NCBI GenBank assembly: GCA_014155875.1
Contig: JACEFZ010011099.1
Span: forward strand, 62,001-126,000
Source: Cepaea nemoralis
Taxonomy: Eukaryota; Mollusca; Gastropoda; Stylommatophora; Helicidae
Direction of reading: 5' to 3'
Length of the DNA: 64,000 nt
Below are positions 24,620 through 35,358 of the stretch, piece by piece (positions within the stretch are counted from its first letter, which is position 1; each line of letters opens with the position of its first letter). The notes under the pieces were generated by a model that was given only the letters and a program-made list of their open reading frames with translations, was not told the DNA's origin and ran no database searches. The translations under genes and the position numbers were made by a program.

Positions 24620-26232
24620 TCATCTTTCTTTCATCAACAGTGCATAGGAAAAAACATTGTCATTTTGTAAACATAAACAATGCATAGGAAAACAACGCCA
24701 CATGAATTTTGTAAACATAAACAATGCATATTACTATGTTATGAGACACATCCACCACCCATCCAATCATCCCCCATGCACTCCAACTCCCCCACCCAAA
24801 CACACACATAACCCACGCACACATACATTCCCCAACCACTCCACCACATCCCTACACCTACACATCTCCCCACCCACACACACCTCTCACCCACCACACA
24901 CCCCAAGCACATATACATTCAATAACTTACACATCCCCCACCTACACACATCTCCCAACCCACTCACATATCCTCTACCCATCCCATTACCCACCAACAA
25001 TCACTCACCCACATATCCTCCTCCACCCACCCAGCCAAACACACATTCCTCAGCCACACACACATCTCCCTGTCAACTCACATATTCCGCACCTACCCAC
25101 ACACAAATTCCACACCCACCCACATACTCTCCCATCTCCCCCAGCCCACTCACAGATCCCGAGCCCACACCTACAAACATCCCCCACCATCTTCTAACCT
25201 GCACACACTCACCCACCCACGTATCCTCTACCCACCCACACATCCCCCAGCCACACATCCCTTAACCACACACCACTACCCATATACATACACATCCCCA
25301 CCCACGCACAATCTCCCCACCCATACACACATCCCTCACACACATCCCCACCCACCAACACATCCCCCATTCACAAACACACACCTCCCAACCATGCACA
25401 CACACAACCCACACACACATCCCCAACTCATACACTCATCCCCTCACACATCCCTAGACACACTACTTATCCCTCAACCACTAACACCCACACATCCATT
25501 ACCCACTCATCAACACATACATCTCCTATCTACCCACACTCACACACCCCAACCACCCATCTAAGCACACATCCCCCACCCTCACACACATCCTTCACCC
25601 ACCCGCAAACCTAACCACACCTTCACCCACCCACACACCATTTATCCACACCCAGCTGCCCATCCCACACAACACCACACCCACACACATCCCAAAGACA
25701 TATCCCTCACCCACACACACATCTCCCCACACATCTCCTACTCATCCACACACATCCCCTCAACTACAATCACCCTCACTACCCACACATCCTCCATCCA
25801 GCCACACACACCCCCACCCAGCCAGACATATCCCCCACCCACACACACATCTCCAAATCCATCACCCACACCCATCGTGCAACCCTCTCCAACCCATATA
25901 ATCCCCCACACATATCTCACCCTCACACACTCCCCACCCATCCACCCAAACATCCCACACCCATACACATCACTCACCCACACCCCCAACCACCCCCACC
26001 TGCACACATCTCCCACCCACTACATATCCCCACACCCATCCCATAACCCACCATCAATCATCCACCAACATATCCTCCTCCACCCACTCACCCACAACCA
26101 CCTAGCTAAACACACATCCCCACCCACACACACATCTCCCTGCCAACCCATACATCCCGCACGTACCCACACACAAATCCCCCACCCACCCACACCGCCC
26201 ACCCACATACACATCCCCCATCCTCCAACCTA
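24599..26232 (-). mobile_element. Composite minisatellite retroposon, copy d, with internal LINE segment
   Basis: Minus orientation: a C/A-rich minisatellite of about 1.5 kb (24750-26232) leads into the common tail (24601-24750). It then passes at GGGCCGAATGT into the RNase H LINE coding segment instead of straight into the short 3' end. The 14-mer ACATTCGGCCCTTC occurs at both 24599-24612 and 23787-23800 and bounds the LINE segment. Other copies have only one such site. Confidence 0.78.
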
Positions 26233-26234
26233 CT

Positions 26235-26367
26235 ATTATGATCAAACTCCCACACTTTACACACACATACAGTGACGTTTGTCGTGAGCGTTGTCGCAAA
26301 AATTGTAAAGAAAATGGAGAAAATTGTACATATACATTTTGTAACTTAAAAATTAGTGATGCAATTC

Positions 26368-26370
<3 letters not shown>
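26235..26370 (+). repeat. Left arm of ~135-bp inverted repeat
   Basis: It contains CAAACTCCCACACTTTACAC, GAGAAAATTGTACATATACA and GATGCAATTCAATTC. The reverse complement occurs with moderate divergence at 27645-27785. The arms enclose (CT)n, C/A-rich and (TA)n tracts. Confidence 0.75.

Positions 26371-26462
<92 letters not shown>
26371..26462 (+). repeat. (CT)n microsatellite
   Basis: About 90 bp of uninterrupted CT dinucleotides. Confidence 0.97.
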
Positions 26463-26465
<3 letters not shown>

Positions 26466-26599
26466 CTCTCTAATTCTCTCACCCACTCTACAGTGATGTA
26501 CATGTGTTCATGTTATAAATTATAACATTAGTTGGCATTCAAAATGGTAATATGAACATGAGAATACACAACATATATGGAATAGCATGTTACATGATA

Positions 26600-26930
26600 T
26601 GTGTGCGCTTAAATCTCTCTCTCTCTCTCACACACACACACTCGCAATCATTATTTCACCCATTAAGTCACTCTCTCCATCTTTCATTTACTCAATATCA
26701 CACTCTCTTTCACTCCAACTCACAAACAGACAGACACACACCCTCTTGCTATCAAATACACACTCCCTAGCGTGCACACAAAAGAATATACACATACACA
26801 CACGAGCATACACACATCCACACCCATATACATACTTACACACACACACACAAATACACACTCCCTCGCATACACTGCATGCATGCACTCATACACACAA
26901 ACATGCACTCACATACATGAACACACACAC

Positions 26931-27013
<83 letters not shown>

Positions 27014-27350
27014 GCACATACACACATATACACATGCACGTACATATAAACACACGCACACATTTACGCACACATGAACATACTTACACACACAAGCACA
27101 CATACAAACACACATTTACACACACTTACACATACACACCCACATTCAGACGTGCACACACATACACACACGCATACACACATGGACACACATACACACC
27201 AACCCATCCACCCACACACTTACTCGCACATACACGCTGCCTCACATAATCTCACCCTCTCACTCATTTACTCTCTAAACCACACTAACTCACTCTCTTA
27301 CAAGCACAGACAAGTACACAGACACACACACATTCACCCACTCTCTCTTT
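26600..27350 (+). repeat. C/A-rich dinucleotide-like tract
   Basis: CACACACA- and ACATACAC-rich sequence surrounds a (TA)n run. 26855-26890 is the inverted counterpart of 23217-23255. No gene. Confidence 0.85.
26934..27012 (+). repeat. (TA)n microsatellite
   Basis: About 39 uninterrupted TA dinucleotides inside the C/A-rich tract. Confidence 0.97.
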
Positions 27351-27644
27351 CTCACCCTTCAATCACCTGCACATCCCACCTCTCACACATCTCCCCTCCC
27401 ACACAAAACTCCACCCATAAACACATTTCCCCCCACACACACATCCCCCACTTACCTTCCCCATACACATCCCCACCCACACATCTCCCCACCAACTCAC
27501 ACATCCTCCACCTACAAACATTATCACCACCCACACATACATCCTCCACCCACTCACATTTACCCCATCCACACTCACACACTCCCACCCACACAGACAT
27601 ATCCCATTCACAGACACCCCCACACCCATCCCCCAAACCAGAGA
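27351..27644 (+). repeat. C/A-rich minisatellite
   Basis: The CACCCACACATCCCC-type sequence family again, between the (CA)-rich tract and the right inverted-repeat arm. No retroposon tail is attached here. Confidence 0.8.
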
Positions 27645-27785
27645 GAGAAAAGAGAGAGTTGAATTGCATCTTAATTTTTATGCTACACAATGCATATGTA
27701 CAATTTTTCTCCATTTCTTGCAATTGCGAGAATTCTCACGACTATCGTCAGTGCCTCAATTGTGTGTAAAGTGTGGGAGTTTTTT
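27645..27785 (-). repeat. Right arm of ~135-bp inverted repeat
   Basis: Inverted, diverged copy of 26235-26370 (GTTGAATTGCATCTTAATTT, TATGTACAATTTTTCTCCAT, TGTGTAAAGTGTGGGAG). Confidence 0.75.
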
Positions 27786-27799
27786 CTTATTAGTTTCAG

Positions 27800-29318
27800 T
27801 GATCATGTGAGGCATGATGTATGTGTCTAGATGTGAGGATGGGTGTGTATGTAAGGGATATGTGTGTGTGTGTGTGTGTGGGGGGAATGTATGTGTGGAG
27901 GGGATGTATATGGGTTAATGGGTGAGGTGTGGATGTGTGAAGGGATGTGTAGTCGGTGGTGGATGTACGTATGTGTGAGGGATATGTGTGTGTGGGAGGG
28001 GGGATATTTGAGAGGATAGTTGGAAGTATGTGGGTGTTGGTGGATTGGGAGGGGATGTGGGTAGGGAATGTGTTTGGGTGGGTGAATGGGTGTGTAGGAG
28101 ATTGTGTGGGTTGGGAAATGGGTGTGGGGGTGTCTGTAAATGGGATATGTCTGTGCTGGTGGGAGTGTGTGAGTGTGGATGGGGTAAATGTGAGTGGGTG
28201 GAGGATATATGTGTGGGTGGTGAGGATGTTTGTAGGTGGAGGATGTGTGGGCGGGGATGTGTATGGGGAAATGTATGTGGGGGATGTGTGTGTGTGTGGG
28301 GGGATGTGTTTATGGGTGGAGTTTTGTGTGGGAGGTGAGATGTGTGGGAGGTGTGGGATGTGCAGGTGATTGAAGGATGTATGCGAGGATGGGGGGATGT
28401 GTGTTTGGCTGGGTGGTTGGGGTGTGTGTGGGTGGGAGGGTAGATGAGAGATGCATGTGTTGATGGGCGCGTGGGTGATGTGTGGGTGTGAGTGGTTGAT
28501 GGATGAGTACGTAAGTGGGTGGATGTGTGTGAGAGATGAGTGTATGTGTGAAGGAAGAGTGTAGTTGTGAGAAGATGTGTGTGAGCAGCAGATGTGTGTG
28601 GGTGGGGTATACATGGGTGACGGGATGTGTGTGGGTGGGAGGTGTGTGTTTTTGGGTATTTATGGGTGGGGGATATGTGTGGGCAGGTGGGAAGATGTGT
28701 TTATGGGTGGAGATGTGTGAATAGGTGGGGGATGTGTAGTTGACAGGTGGCGAATATTCGGTGGGTGATTGGGTGTAGGCTGGCTGATGTGTGTGTGGGG
28801 AAAATTGTGAGAGTGTGGGATATGTGTGTGGATAGGTGCAGGATGTGTGGGTTGGCTGGGGTATGTGTGTGGTATCTTATTCTTCTTCTTCTCCTTCTTG
28901 GTGTGTGAGGATATGTTTGTGGGTGGGGAAATGTGTGTGGGTGGGGGATCAGTGGGTGGGTGGTGGCATGTATGTTTGCCTGGGTCTGTGTGAGTGCGTG
29001 GAGGTATGTGTAGGTGAGTGGGGGATGTGTTGGTGGCTGCGGGATGTGAGGGTGGATGTATCTCACAACATTGCAATATGCACTGTTTATGTTTACAACT
29101 TTCATTTGACAATGTTTTTTATTGTTTTCTCATGTGAATGTATCATGTTTAATATGCATTGTCTATGCTTACAAAATCCATTTGACAATGTTTTTTCCCC
29201 TATGTTAATGTAACATGCACATTTGATGAATGAAAGATGAGTGATTGAAAGGGCCGAATGTAAGACGGGCCTGCATGCCCAATTTGTTACCCTTTTAAAA
29301 TAAAGTTCGTTCGTTCGG
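27800..29318 (+). mobile_element. Composite minisatellite retroposon, copy e
   Basis: A G/T-rich body of about 1.25 kb leads into the tail (29055-29318), with GGGCCGAATGTAAGACGG, AATAAAG and (TTCG)n. The tail contains a partial duplication (TTTGACAATGTTTTTT twice). From about 27930 it is near-identical to copy f at 35358, including the 11 bp after (TTCG)n (GGCAGACTGCC). Confidence 0.82.
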
Positions 29319-29965
29319 CAGACTGCCTATATGAATGTCAGTGATGTAGAGTGTTGATCGTCTTGTCCATAAGTAACCACACTTTGTCATCCGCACAGTT
29401 ATGAATATGTGCTACAGTATTGGACAAAATAAAGACTGATGCTGTATTGTTTTAACCTTGTTTATCTAGTCTTTGCTGTTGTATTATGTTTAGTCTTTGT
29501 TGTTCTAGTAATGTTGGTCATTGTCGGTCCCATTCATTGATGCTGTTACAGTCCAACAGTGTGATCTTTTGTCTGGGGTATACAACAGTATATCCCCCGC
29601 TCAAAGAAGTCCTGGAAATCTTCTGTCTAATTCTCTATCCCTTTCTTTTGTTAACTGGAGAGAATATATAAGGTGCTCTTTTTCTCTTTCTTCTTATTTT
29701 TTTCTTCTCTGGCCCACTAAAAGTCAGTGTTGCGCTTCTTTGTCTTTGAACACCTAAGAATAGAAAACTATGTCCTCCTATCCTTTACATTCCTTTTTCC
29801 TGTTACAGTACTATAGCAAGTGGTAAGTCACTGCAGGTGTCATCTATCAAATGAACATTTAATATATGTATAAGTGTCATCTAGAAGGTGAACATCTACA
29901 GTAGGTACAGTCTAATACATGAACAATTACTGCGTGTCATAGACATTTGCATACTTTATTATTCT
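29319..29965. other. Unassigned AT-rich sequence
   Basis: No coding, RNA or repeat feature that I can support. Confidence 0.4.
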
Positions 29966-29969
29966 ATTG

Positions 29970-31195
29970 TATATGAAATCAGTACTGAGAAATTTCCAGA
30001 ACTACGGACACTACTTTCTGAACTCGGCAGCCAGTGTAAGGTCACCATACAGTGGAGCACATGGAAACGAGACAGCTGATCGACTGGCCAAGGAAGGAGC
30101 AAAAGAAGAACAACCTGATGTACCCGTTACACACCACCAAAAGAAAAGAATGGTTAGATCAGTCAAAAAGCCACCAAAACCTGCTAAAGAGAAATACCAC
30201 CTTATGGACAGACCAGGACAAGTCATTATTCTGCGCCTCAGAACAGGACACAACAGATTACGCAACCATATGTATACAAAATTCAAGATTAGCAAAATGT
30301 GCACATGTGGATTGGCATTGCAGACAGCAGAGCACATACTCCAAGTTAGTTAGTTAGTCGTCGGTTCCAACTTCATGGCAACGGGTCATCCCCATTACGC
30401 TCCATTCCTGTGCCAGTGAATATCACACGAAATACTCCTCACTGCCCTATGTGAAAAGTGGAATAGATAGGAGTCTCGTAAGCCAACAGCCCACACAGGC
30501 ACACTGTGCATAATACCGCCATCAGAATACCAAAACAAAAATCCTCCACAGAAAATACAGTTCATCGTTGATGGAAGCGACAGTGACTAGAAAACCAGCA
30601 GCCACACATTATTGCATTAAAAGTCAAGCGGATCGATTTCATTGCCCCGGGATTTATCCCATATGGCTCGGTGCCTTTCATCAGGGCAGCCCGCTGAAAG
30701 CATCACACAAAGCATGAACACCGTAGCTCCAGGAGACTCTGAGAAAATGCACTTGTGAACCGAAAAGGCAAATCCAGTCAATTCCACGTGACAGACTGGC
30801 CACCATTTTTGCGAACATGCAGTTCACGCTACAACAATCGCGGACAGATGTAAAAACATTCCACACAAATTTCACAGCTCAGTGTGTTGTGCCACGCACT
30901 CAACTCAGAAGCAGGGTAACAGAACCATGCACTATCAGTCTAACGTGAGGAAAATGCAACTACAAACAGTAGCCAGATGCATAAACACTCCAGAGGCTTA
31001 ACGGTTCAAATGCCTATTCACCATGTTGGGGACTCCAAGACAGCCGAAAATACAACATATCTAGGCAAACCTTCTGACCTAGAGAGACAACAGTGGAAGA
31101 TAAACTCTATGGACCACTGAGTGAAGTAAAAAAAAAAAAGACAGTTAAATTCATACAAGAGACAACATTGCAGTTATAAACAAATTTCAAGCGAA
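29970..31195 (+). pseudogene. RNase H LINE 3' end, interrupted by a 686-bp insertion
   Basis: Plus-strand remnants of the same family as 23834-24619: the end of RNase H (ELRTLLSELGSQ, then GNETADRLAKEGAK in another frame after a small deletion), the linker (VTHHQKKRMVRSVKKPPKP) and the knuckle (CTCGLALQTAEHILQ). Coding stops at 30345, where a foreign segment enters. The LINE resumes at 31040 with the last ~25 codons and ends with an AT-rich 3' end near 31195 (GCGAACGAAAGAAGAAATAA). Confidence 0.85.
30346..31031 (-). mobile_element. 686-bp retroposon-like insertion with (CTAA)n tail
   Basis: ACTCCAAG flanks it on both sides (30338-30345 and 31032-31039), an 8-bp target duplication. Read on the minus strand it ends CCGACGACTAACTAACTAA, a short microsatellite tail like that of some LINEs and SINEs. 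It has no open frame of note. About 100 bp (30618-30717) recurs at 42201-42300. SINE, truncated LINE or hAT-type (8-bp duplication) origin are all possible; the tail favours a retroposon. Confidence 0.72.
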
Positions 31196-31565
31196 CGAAA
31201 GAAGAAATAATCAGGGAGCTGTGACATCACAGTGGCACCTACGTTTGCCAGCATCATCATGTGCTTGCATTCTCCTCGATGTGAGGATTTTGTGAAAATG
31301 ACTCGGTCCTAGGTAAACCCACGCTACAGCAGACAGAATGTAATACAGATGAAAGAATGTTTGATGAAAGGAAGTTTGATGAAAGAAAAGACATATGCAA
31401 GCACACATGTCAATCAGTCACTATACATGAACAAAGGAGAACAAATACTTGGCTAGAAAATGAAAATATCGCAAATACACAATTTACACGTTTAAACCAA
31501 TGACACAAACAAAGCATTTAAACTAGATCAAATGACACCACAATCATATTTATCAGGTTTATCTT
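31196..31565. other. Unassigned sequence
   Basis: No feature recognised. It is AT-rich with A-rich patches (GATGAAAGAATGTTTGATGA-like short repeats near 31345-31385). Confidence 0.35.
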
Positions 31566-31858
31566 TTGTAAACATTCCATTGGCATACTACATGACTGCA
31601 GAGCTTAATGTAAACATTCTATTGGGAGTTTGCATGGCCATGGGGTTAATGTAAACTTTCTATTGGCAGTCTGCATGGCTGCGGGGTTTGTGTAAACTTT
31701 CTATTGGCAGTCTGCATGGCTATGGGGTTCATGTAAATATTCTATTGGCAGTCTGCATGGCCGTTGGTTTATGTAAACATTCTATTGGCTGTCTGTATGG
31801 CCGCAGGTTCATGTAAACATTCTTTTGACAGTCTACATGGCCGCAGGGTTCATGCGCT
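31566..31858 (+). repeat. ~41-bp tandem array
   Basis: Seven diverged units of 40-42 bp (GTAAACATTCTATTGGCAGT, then CTGCATGGCCGCGGGGTT). No gene. Confidence 0.9.
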
Positions 31859-32015
31859 TACACTTGACCTTCCAAAGAGCTCTTTGTGGGATTGATATAT
31901 TAACACCTGGGCTAGTCCATTGGCCTTCAACATTGACTTCCCACTCACAAAGCAATGGCAATCTACTGAACCTAAACTTGCCTACAAGATCAACTTGGGT
32001 TTGTGGTTGATCACA

Positions 32016-32530
32016 TCCTGGACAAGACATGCAACCAGCAACAACAAAAGTCCTGGACAAGACATGCAACCAGCAACAACAAAAGTCCTGGACAAGACAT
32101 GCAACCAGCAACAACAAAAGTCCTGGACAAGACATGCAACCAGCAACAACAAAAGTCCTGGACAAGACATGCAACCAGCAACAACAAAAGTCCTGGACAA
32201 GACATGCAACCAGCAACAACAAAAGTCCTGGACAAGACATGCAACCAGCAACAACAAAAGTCCTGGACAAGACATGCAACCAGCAACAACAAAAGTCCTG
32301 GACAAGACATGCAACCAGCAACAACAAAAGTCCTGGACAAGACATGCAACCAGCAACAACAAAAGTCCTGGACAAGACATGCAACCAGCAACAACAAATG
32401 TCCTGGACAAGCAACCAACAACACCAAAAGTCCTGGACAAGACATGCAACCAGCAACAACAAAAGTCCTGGACAAGACATGCAACCAGCAAAAGCAAAAG
32501 TCCTGGACAGAACAAGCAACCAGCAAGAAA
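32016..32530 (+). repeat. 35-bp tandem array
   Basis: About 14 units of 35 bp (TCCTGGACAAGACATGCAAC, then CAGCAACAACAAAAG). Roughly eleven consecutive units are identical and one near 32400 is shortened. Since 35 is not a multiple of three, the frame rotates and several frames stay open for more than 150 codons; these are artefacts. Confidence 0.95.
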
Positions 32531-32668
32531 AATAAATTCTATTGTGACACTTTAGAAAGCCATCTTGACTAAAGGTGTTTTGTTTCATTCGGTGAAGTAC
32601 AACAATTATGTATGTATAATTGTGATATTTCAGCTTTCTAGTCATTAAAATATTTTTTATACGAGCTG

Positions 32669-33040
32669 CATTGTGGGAAATGCTCCCAATGTCGCCAGAG
32701 GAAACACTTTAAAGACACTGAAAATCTCACTGAAAGCTTTTGGAATTCATCTTGACAACTGGGAGACTGCTGCCAAAGACCGAAATTCGTTGCATACATC
32801 ATTACGCAAAGGTGCAGCCACTTGTGAAGCGACCAGGATTGCAAGAGCTGTGAAGAAAAGTCTGGACAGAAAAACCACTGCAGGAGATCCTCCTCCTGGA
32901 ACGTCAAGCAATCCTTGTCAAAGAACATTTCAAGTCAAAATAGGCCTTACCAGCCATCTTAGAACTCATGGCTCCATACTTTCAACCCCACTGGATGAAA
33001 TGAATGGTCATCATCATTCTTGATGGACAAACAACAGACA
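32669..33040 (+). pseudogene. APE-type LINE, 3' end of ORF2 with terminal zinc finger
   Basis: The frame at 32673-33023 encodes the C-terminus of the same LINE as 45290-47930 (shared RFKDTLKISL-like block, NTLKTLKISLKAFGI here). It ends in a C2H2-like finger (CQRTFQVKIGLTSHLRTH); the first Cys position is damaged (NPC). The 3' UTR ends at TCATCATCATTCTTG, as in the other copy. The upstream part is missing, so this is a 5'-truncated copy. Confidence 0.82.
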
Positions 33041-33300
33041 TTTAAAAAATACTGATAATGACTTTGGTGTAAACAATCACCTCTATGTGTCTTTCCTTCT
33101 ATCAAGCTTCCTAGTTGTTTCTGTTCATTCGTTTGTCCTGATCAGTTTGGCAAGAGTCACCCCTTGTTTTGACATATTAGCCCTAAAGGTTGTGCTCTGT
33201 GTGCTGGCCTGTCCCCAGGATGAAGCTCATTATCCTCTCTGGCAGCTCAAGAGCTTGTGTCTAAGATCAAAATGCTTTGTCTATGTCTGGCACACAGATG
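33041..33300. other. Unassigned spacer between two LINE copies
   Basis: No feature recognised. Confidence 0.35.
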
Positions 33301-33306
33301 GGTCAA

Positions 33307-33565
33307 GAATGGATATGCCCCTCTGAAGGTATCTACCTTGACGTGGTAGAGGGGCTTGCATGTCCCAATGACCCCAAGAGCTCAGATTGGTCTAGAATGG
33401 ATATGCCCCTCTGAAGTGTCTCTACCTTGATGTGGTAGAGGGGCTTGCATGTCCCAATGACCCCAAGAGCTCAGATTGGTCTAGAATGGATATGCCCCTC
33501 TGAAGTGTCTCTACCTTGACGTGGTAGAGGGGCTTGCATGTCCCAATGACCCCAAGAGCTTTGCT
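33307..33565 (+). repeat. Three ~88-bp tandem units, likely LINE 5' UTR monomers
   Basis: Units start near 33307, 33395 and 33484 (periods 88 and 89). Each holds CCCCTCTGAAG…CTACCTTGACGTGGTAG…AGGGG, which can fold as nested hairpins (CTACC/GGTAG and CCCCTCT/AGAGGGG). They precede the endonuclease frame of a LINE, so promoter monomers of its 5' UTR are plausible. This is unrelated to the 88-bp zinc-finger satellite. Confidence 0.65.
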
Positions 33566-34430
33566 GATGGAAGCACAACTACATGTTGAATAGGCCTTGA
33601 GATAGGGACCAGACCAAGAGGGACACAACCTGCTGCTCTGCAGGTAGACTGAGGATAGCAGTCAAAAGCTCAAATCAGGCACATAAAGCTACTAATTCTT
33701 GGTCCGGACACATGCTCTAAGGCTCCCAGCTGAGGGATATGGCTGAATGCCTCTAAGCCATTAACCCTCGGATGTGAGAGTTGGGCCAGTACTCACCTAC
33801 TGCAGAAAGCTGGGTAGGCATACCCAGCGTATGAAGACAGGATTCGGCAGACTGCATGGAAGAAATCATTCCTGATTCAATGGGCAAGATGGCATTTATC
33901 TGCAAAGTGTTGTGGAACGTAATGAGCACGGCAAGGCACATAGAGCGCCCTGGTCATCCACTGCACCTGTATTAGCCTCCAGTCATCTTGACTTGTCTTG
34001 CCACTGGACTCAGATGGACTCAGGTGAGAGAGTGAGGGCAACGAATTGTGCGACTCTTCCTCACTTTAATCCAAGTCATCGCGCAAGTCATTCTTCATCC
34101 TCTGTAATATATATCATCTTCAAGCCCTGTGGCGATAGGTGAGCAGCGAAGTGGCAGGCGTGGATACGCTGGCAGCCATAATCGCAGACCTGCACACAGG
34201 CGGCTCAGGCCATATGGTCGTCTTCTACTGACCAAAGCAGCAGATGGATTCGGCAGCCCCCTGAGCGACTGAGCAGCCCTCTATAGGAACACACTGCTCA
34301 CCTCCATAGCATGAGGAAGGGGCTAGAAAAGGTGCCCTAAACATTGTCTGCTCCATCATTACCTAACCAGCTAGCAGTGGTTGGTGGGTACCCTATACTG
34401 TGGTCGACATACAAAGAAAAAACAGGTAAA
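33566..34430 (+). other. Probable 5' UTR of the APE-type LINE
   Basis: No long frame. It lies between the 88-bp monomers and the first endonuclease codons (TIGTWNVRTLL in a shifted frame from about 34455). TTCGGCAGACTGC (33844 area) recurs at the junctions of retroposon copies e and f. Confidence 0.45.
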
Positions 34431-34439
34431 GCCAAAAGA

Positions 34440-35358
34440 GCAAACCATATTCCCTCACAATCGGAACATGGAATGTACGCACCCTACTTGATAAAGATGG
34501 CGCGTCGGGTCCAGAGAGACGAACAGCACTGATTGGGAGAGAGCTGGGCAGGTACAACATCAACATTGCAGCCTTGAGCGAAACATGACTTGCAGAAGAA
34601 GGCCACATCTGTGAAGTATTCATTTTTCTGGAATGGAAGGGAAAGCAAGTAAAGACGCCGATCCGGTGTGGGGTTCGCTATTAAGTCGGCTCCGGTTGTA
34701 AAACTAGCTGGATTTCCAAAGGCTATAAACGACAGGCTTATGACCATTAAGTTGTCCCTGCTGAATGGAAGGAAGCATGCAACCATTGTGAGTGTCTACG
34801 CACCAACTATGACCAATGAAGATGATGTCAAGAACAAGTTCTATGAGGACCTGCACAATGTATTAACATCCGTTCCCAAAGGAGACTATACTCCTTGGGG
34901 ATTTTAATGCTAGAGTAGGCACAGACACCAACTCTTGGAGTGGCATTATTGGAAAGCACGGAGTCTGAAATTGTAATAGCAATGGACTCCTCCTCCTTCA
35001 GACATGTGCCGGACATGATCTTCTGATTACCAACACAATTTTCCGTCTTCCCATGAGAAATAGGACATCGTGGAAGCATCCTCGCTCAAAACACTGGCAC
35101 CTCATTGACTATGTCATCATCAGGAGGAGTGACAGACAAGACGTTCGGGTGACAAAATCCATGTGTGGTGCTGAATGTTGCACAGACCATCGTCTCATTA
35201 TCTCGAAAATAAACATACACATCAAACCACCACGGCGTCATCAAGGGGTAAAAATTCAAAAAAAAACAACTAAATGTCACCTGCCTAAACAGCAATAAAA
35301 TGCAGATGTTGTTTGAAAATATGCTGGAAGACCGCCTCAAGCCCAATGCTGCAGCTAA
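34440..35358 (+). pseudogene. APE-type LINE endonuclease, copy A (broken)
   Basis: Reads through several frames: [78 protein letters not shown] and IDYVIIRR. These are the motifs of APE-type LINE endonucleases (catalytic Asp, Asn and His sites). Stops and frame changes make it inactive. It is duplicated almost identically at 36803-37948 and is cut at 35358 by a composite retroposon. Confidence 0.88.

Noticed and set aside
24657..25265. Pro/His/Thr-rich protein frames in C/A-rich tracts (also 27-29 and 35-36 kb)
   Set aside because: Low-complexity translation of minisatellite, present in several frames.
27800..29050. Telomeric or subtelomeric G-rich repeat
   Set aside because: Units are irregular, are not TTAGGG or a known variant, and are tied to a retroposon tail at internal sites.
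32003..32645. Long ORFs on both strands over the 35-bp array
   Set aside because: Frame-rotation artefact of identical tandem units. Encoded peptides are pure repeats.
33307..33565. Hammerhead or other self-cleaving ribozyme in the hairpin monomers
   Set aside because: The conserved CTGATGA and GAAA core elements are absent; only simple nested hairpins are present.
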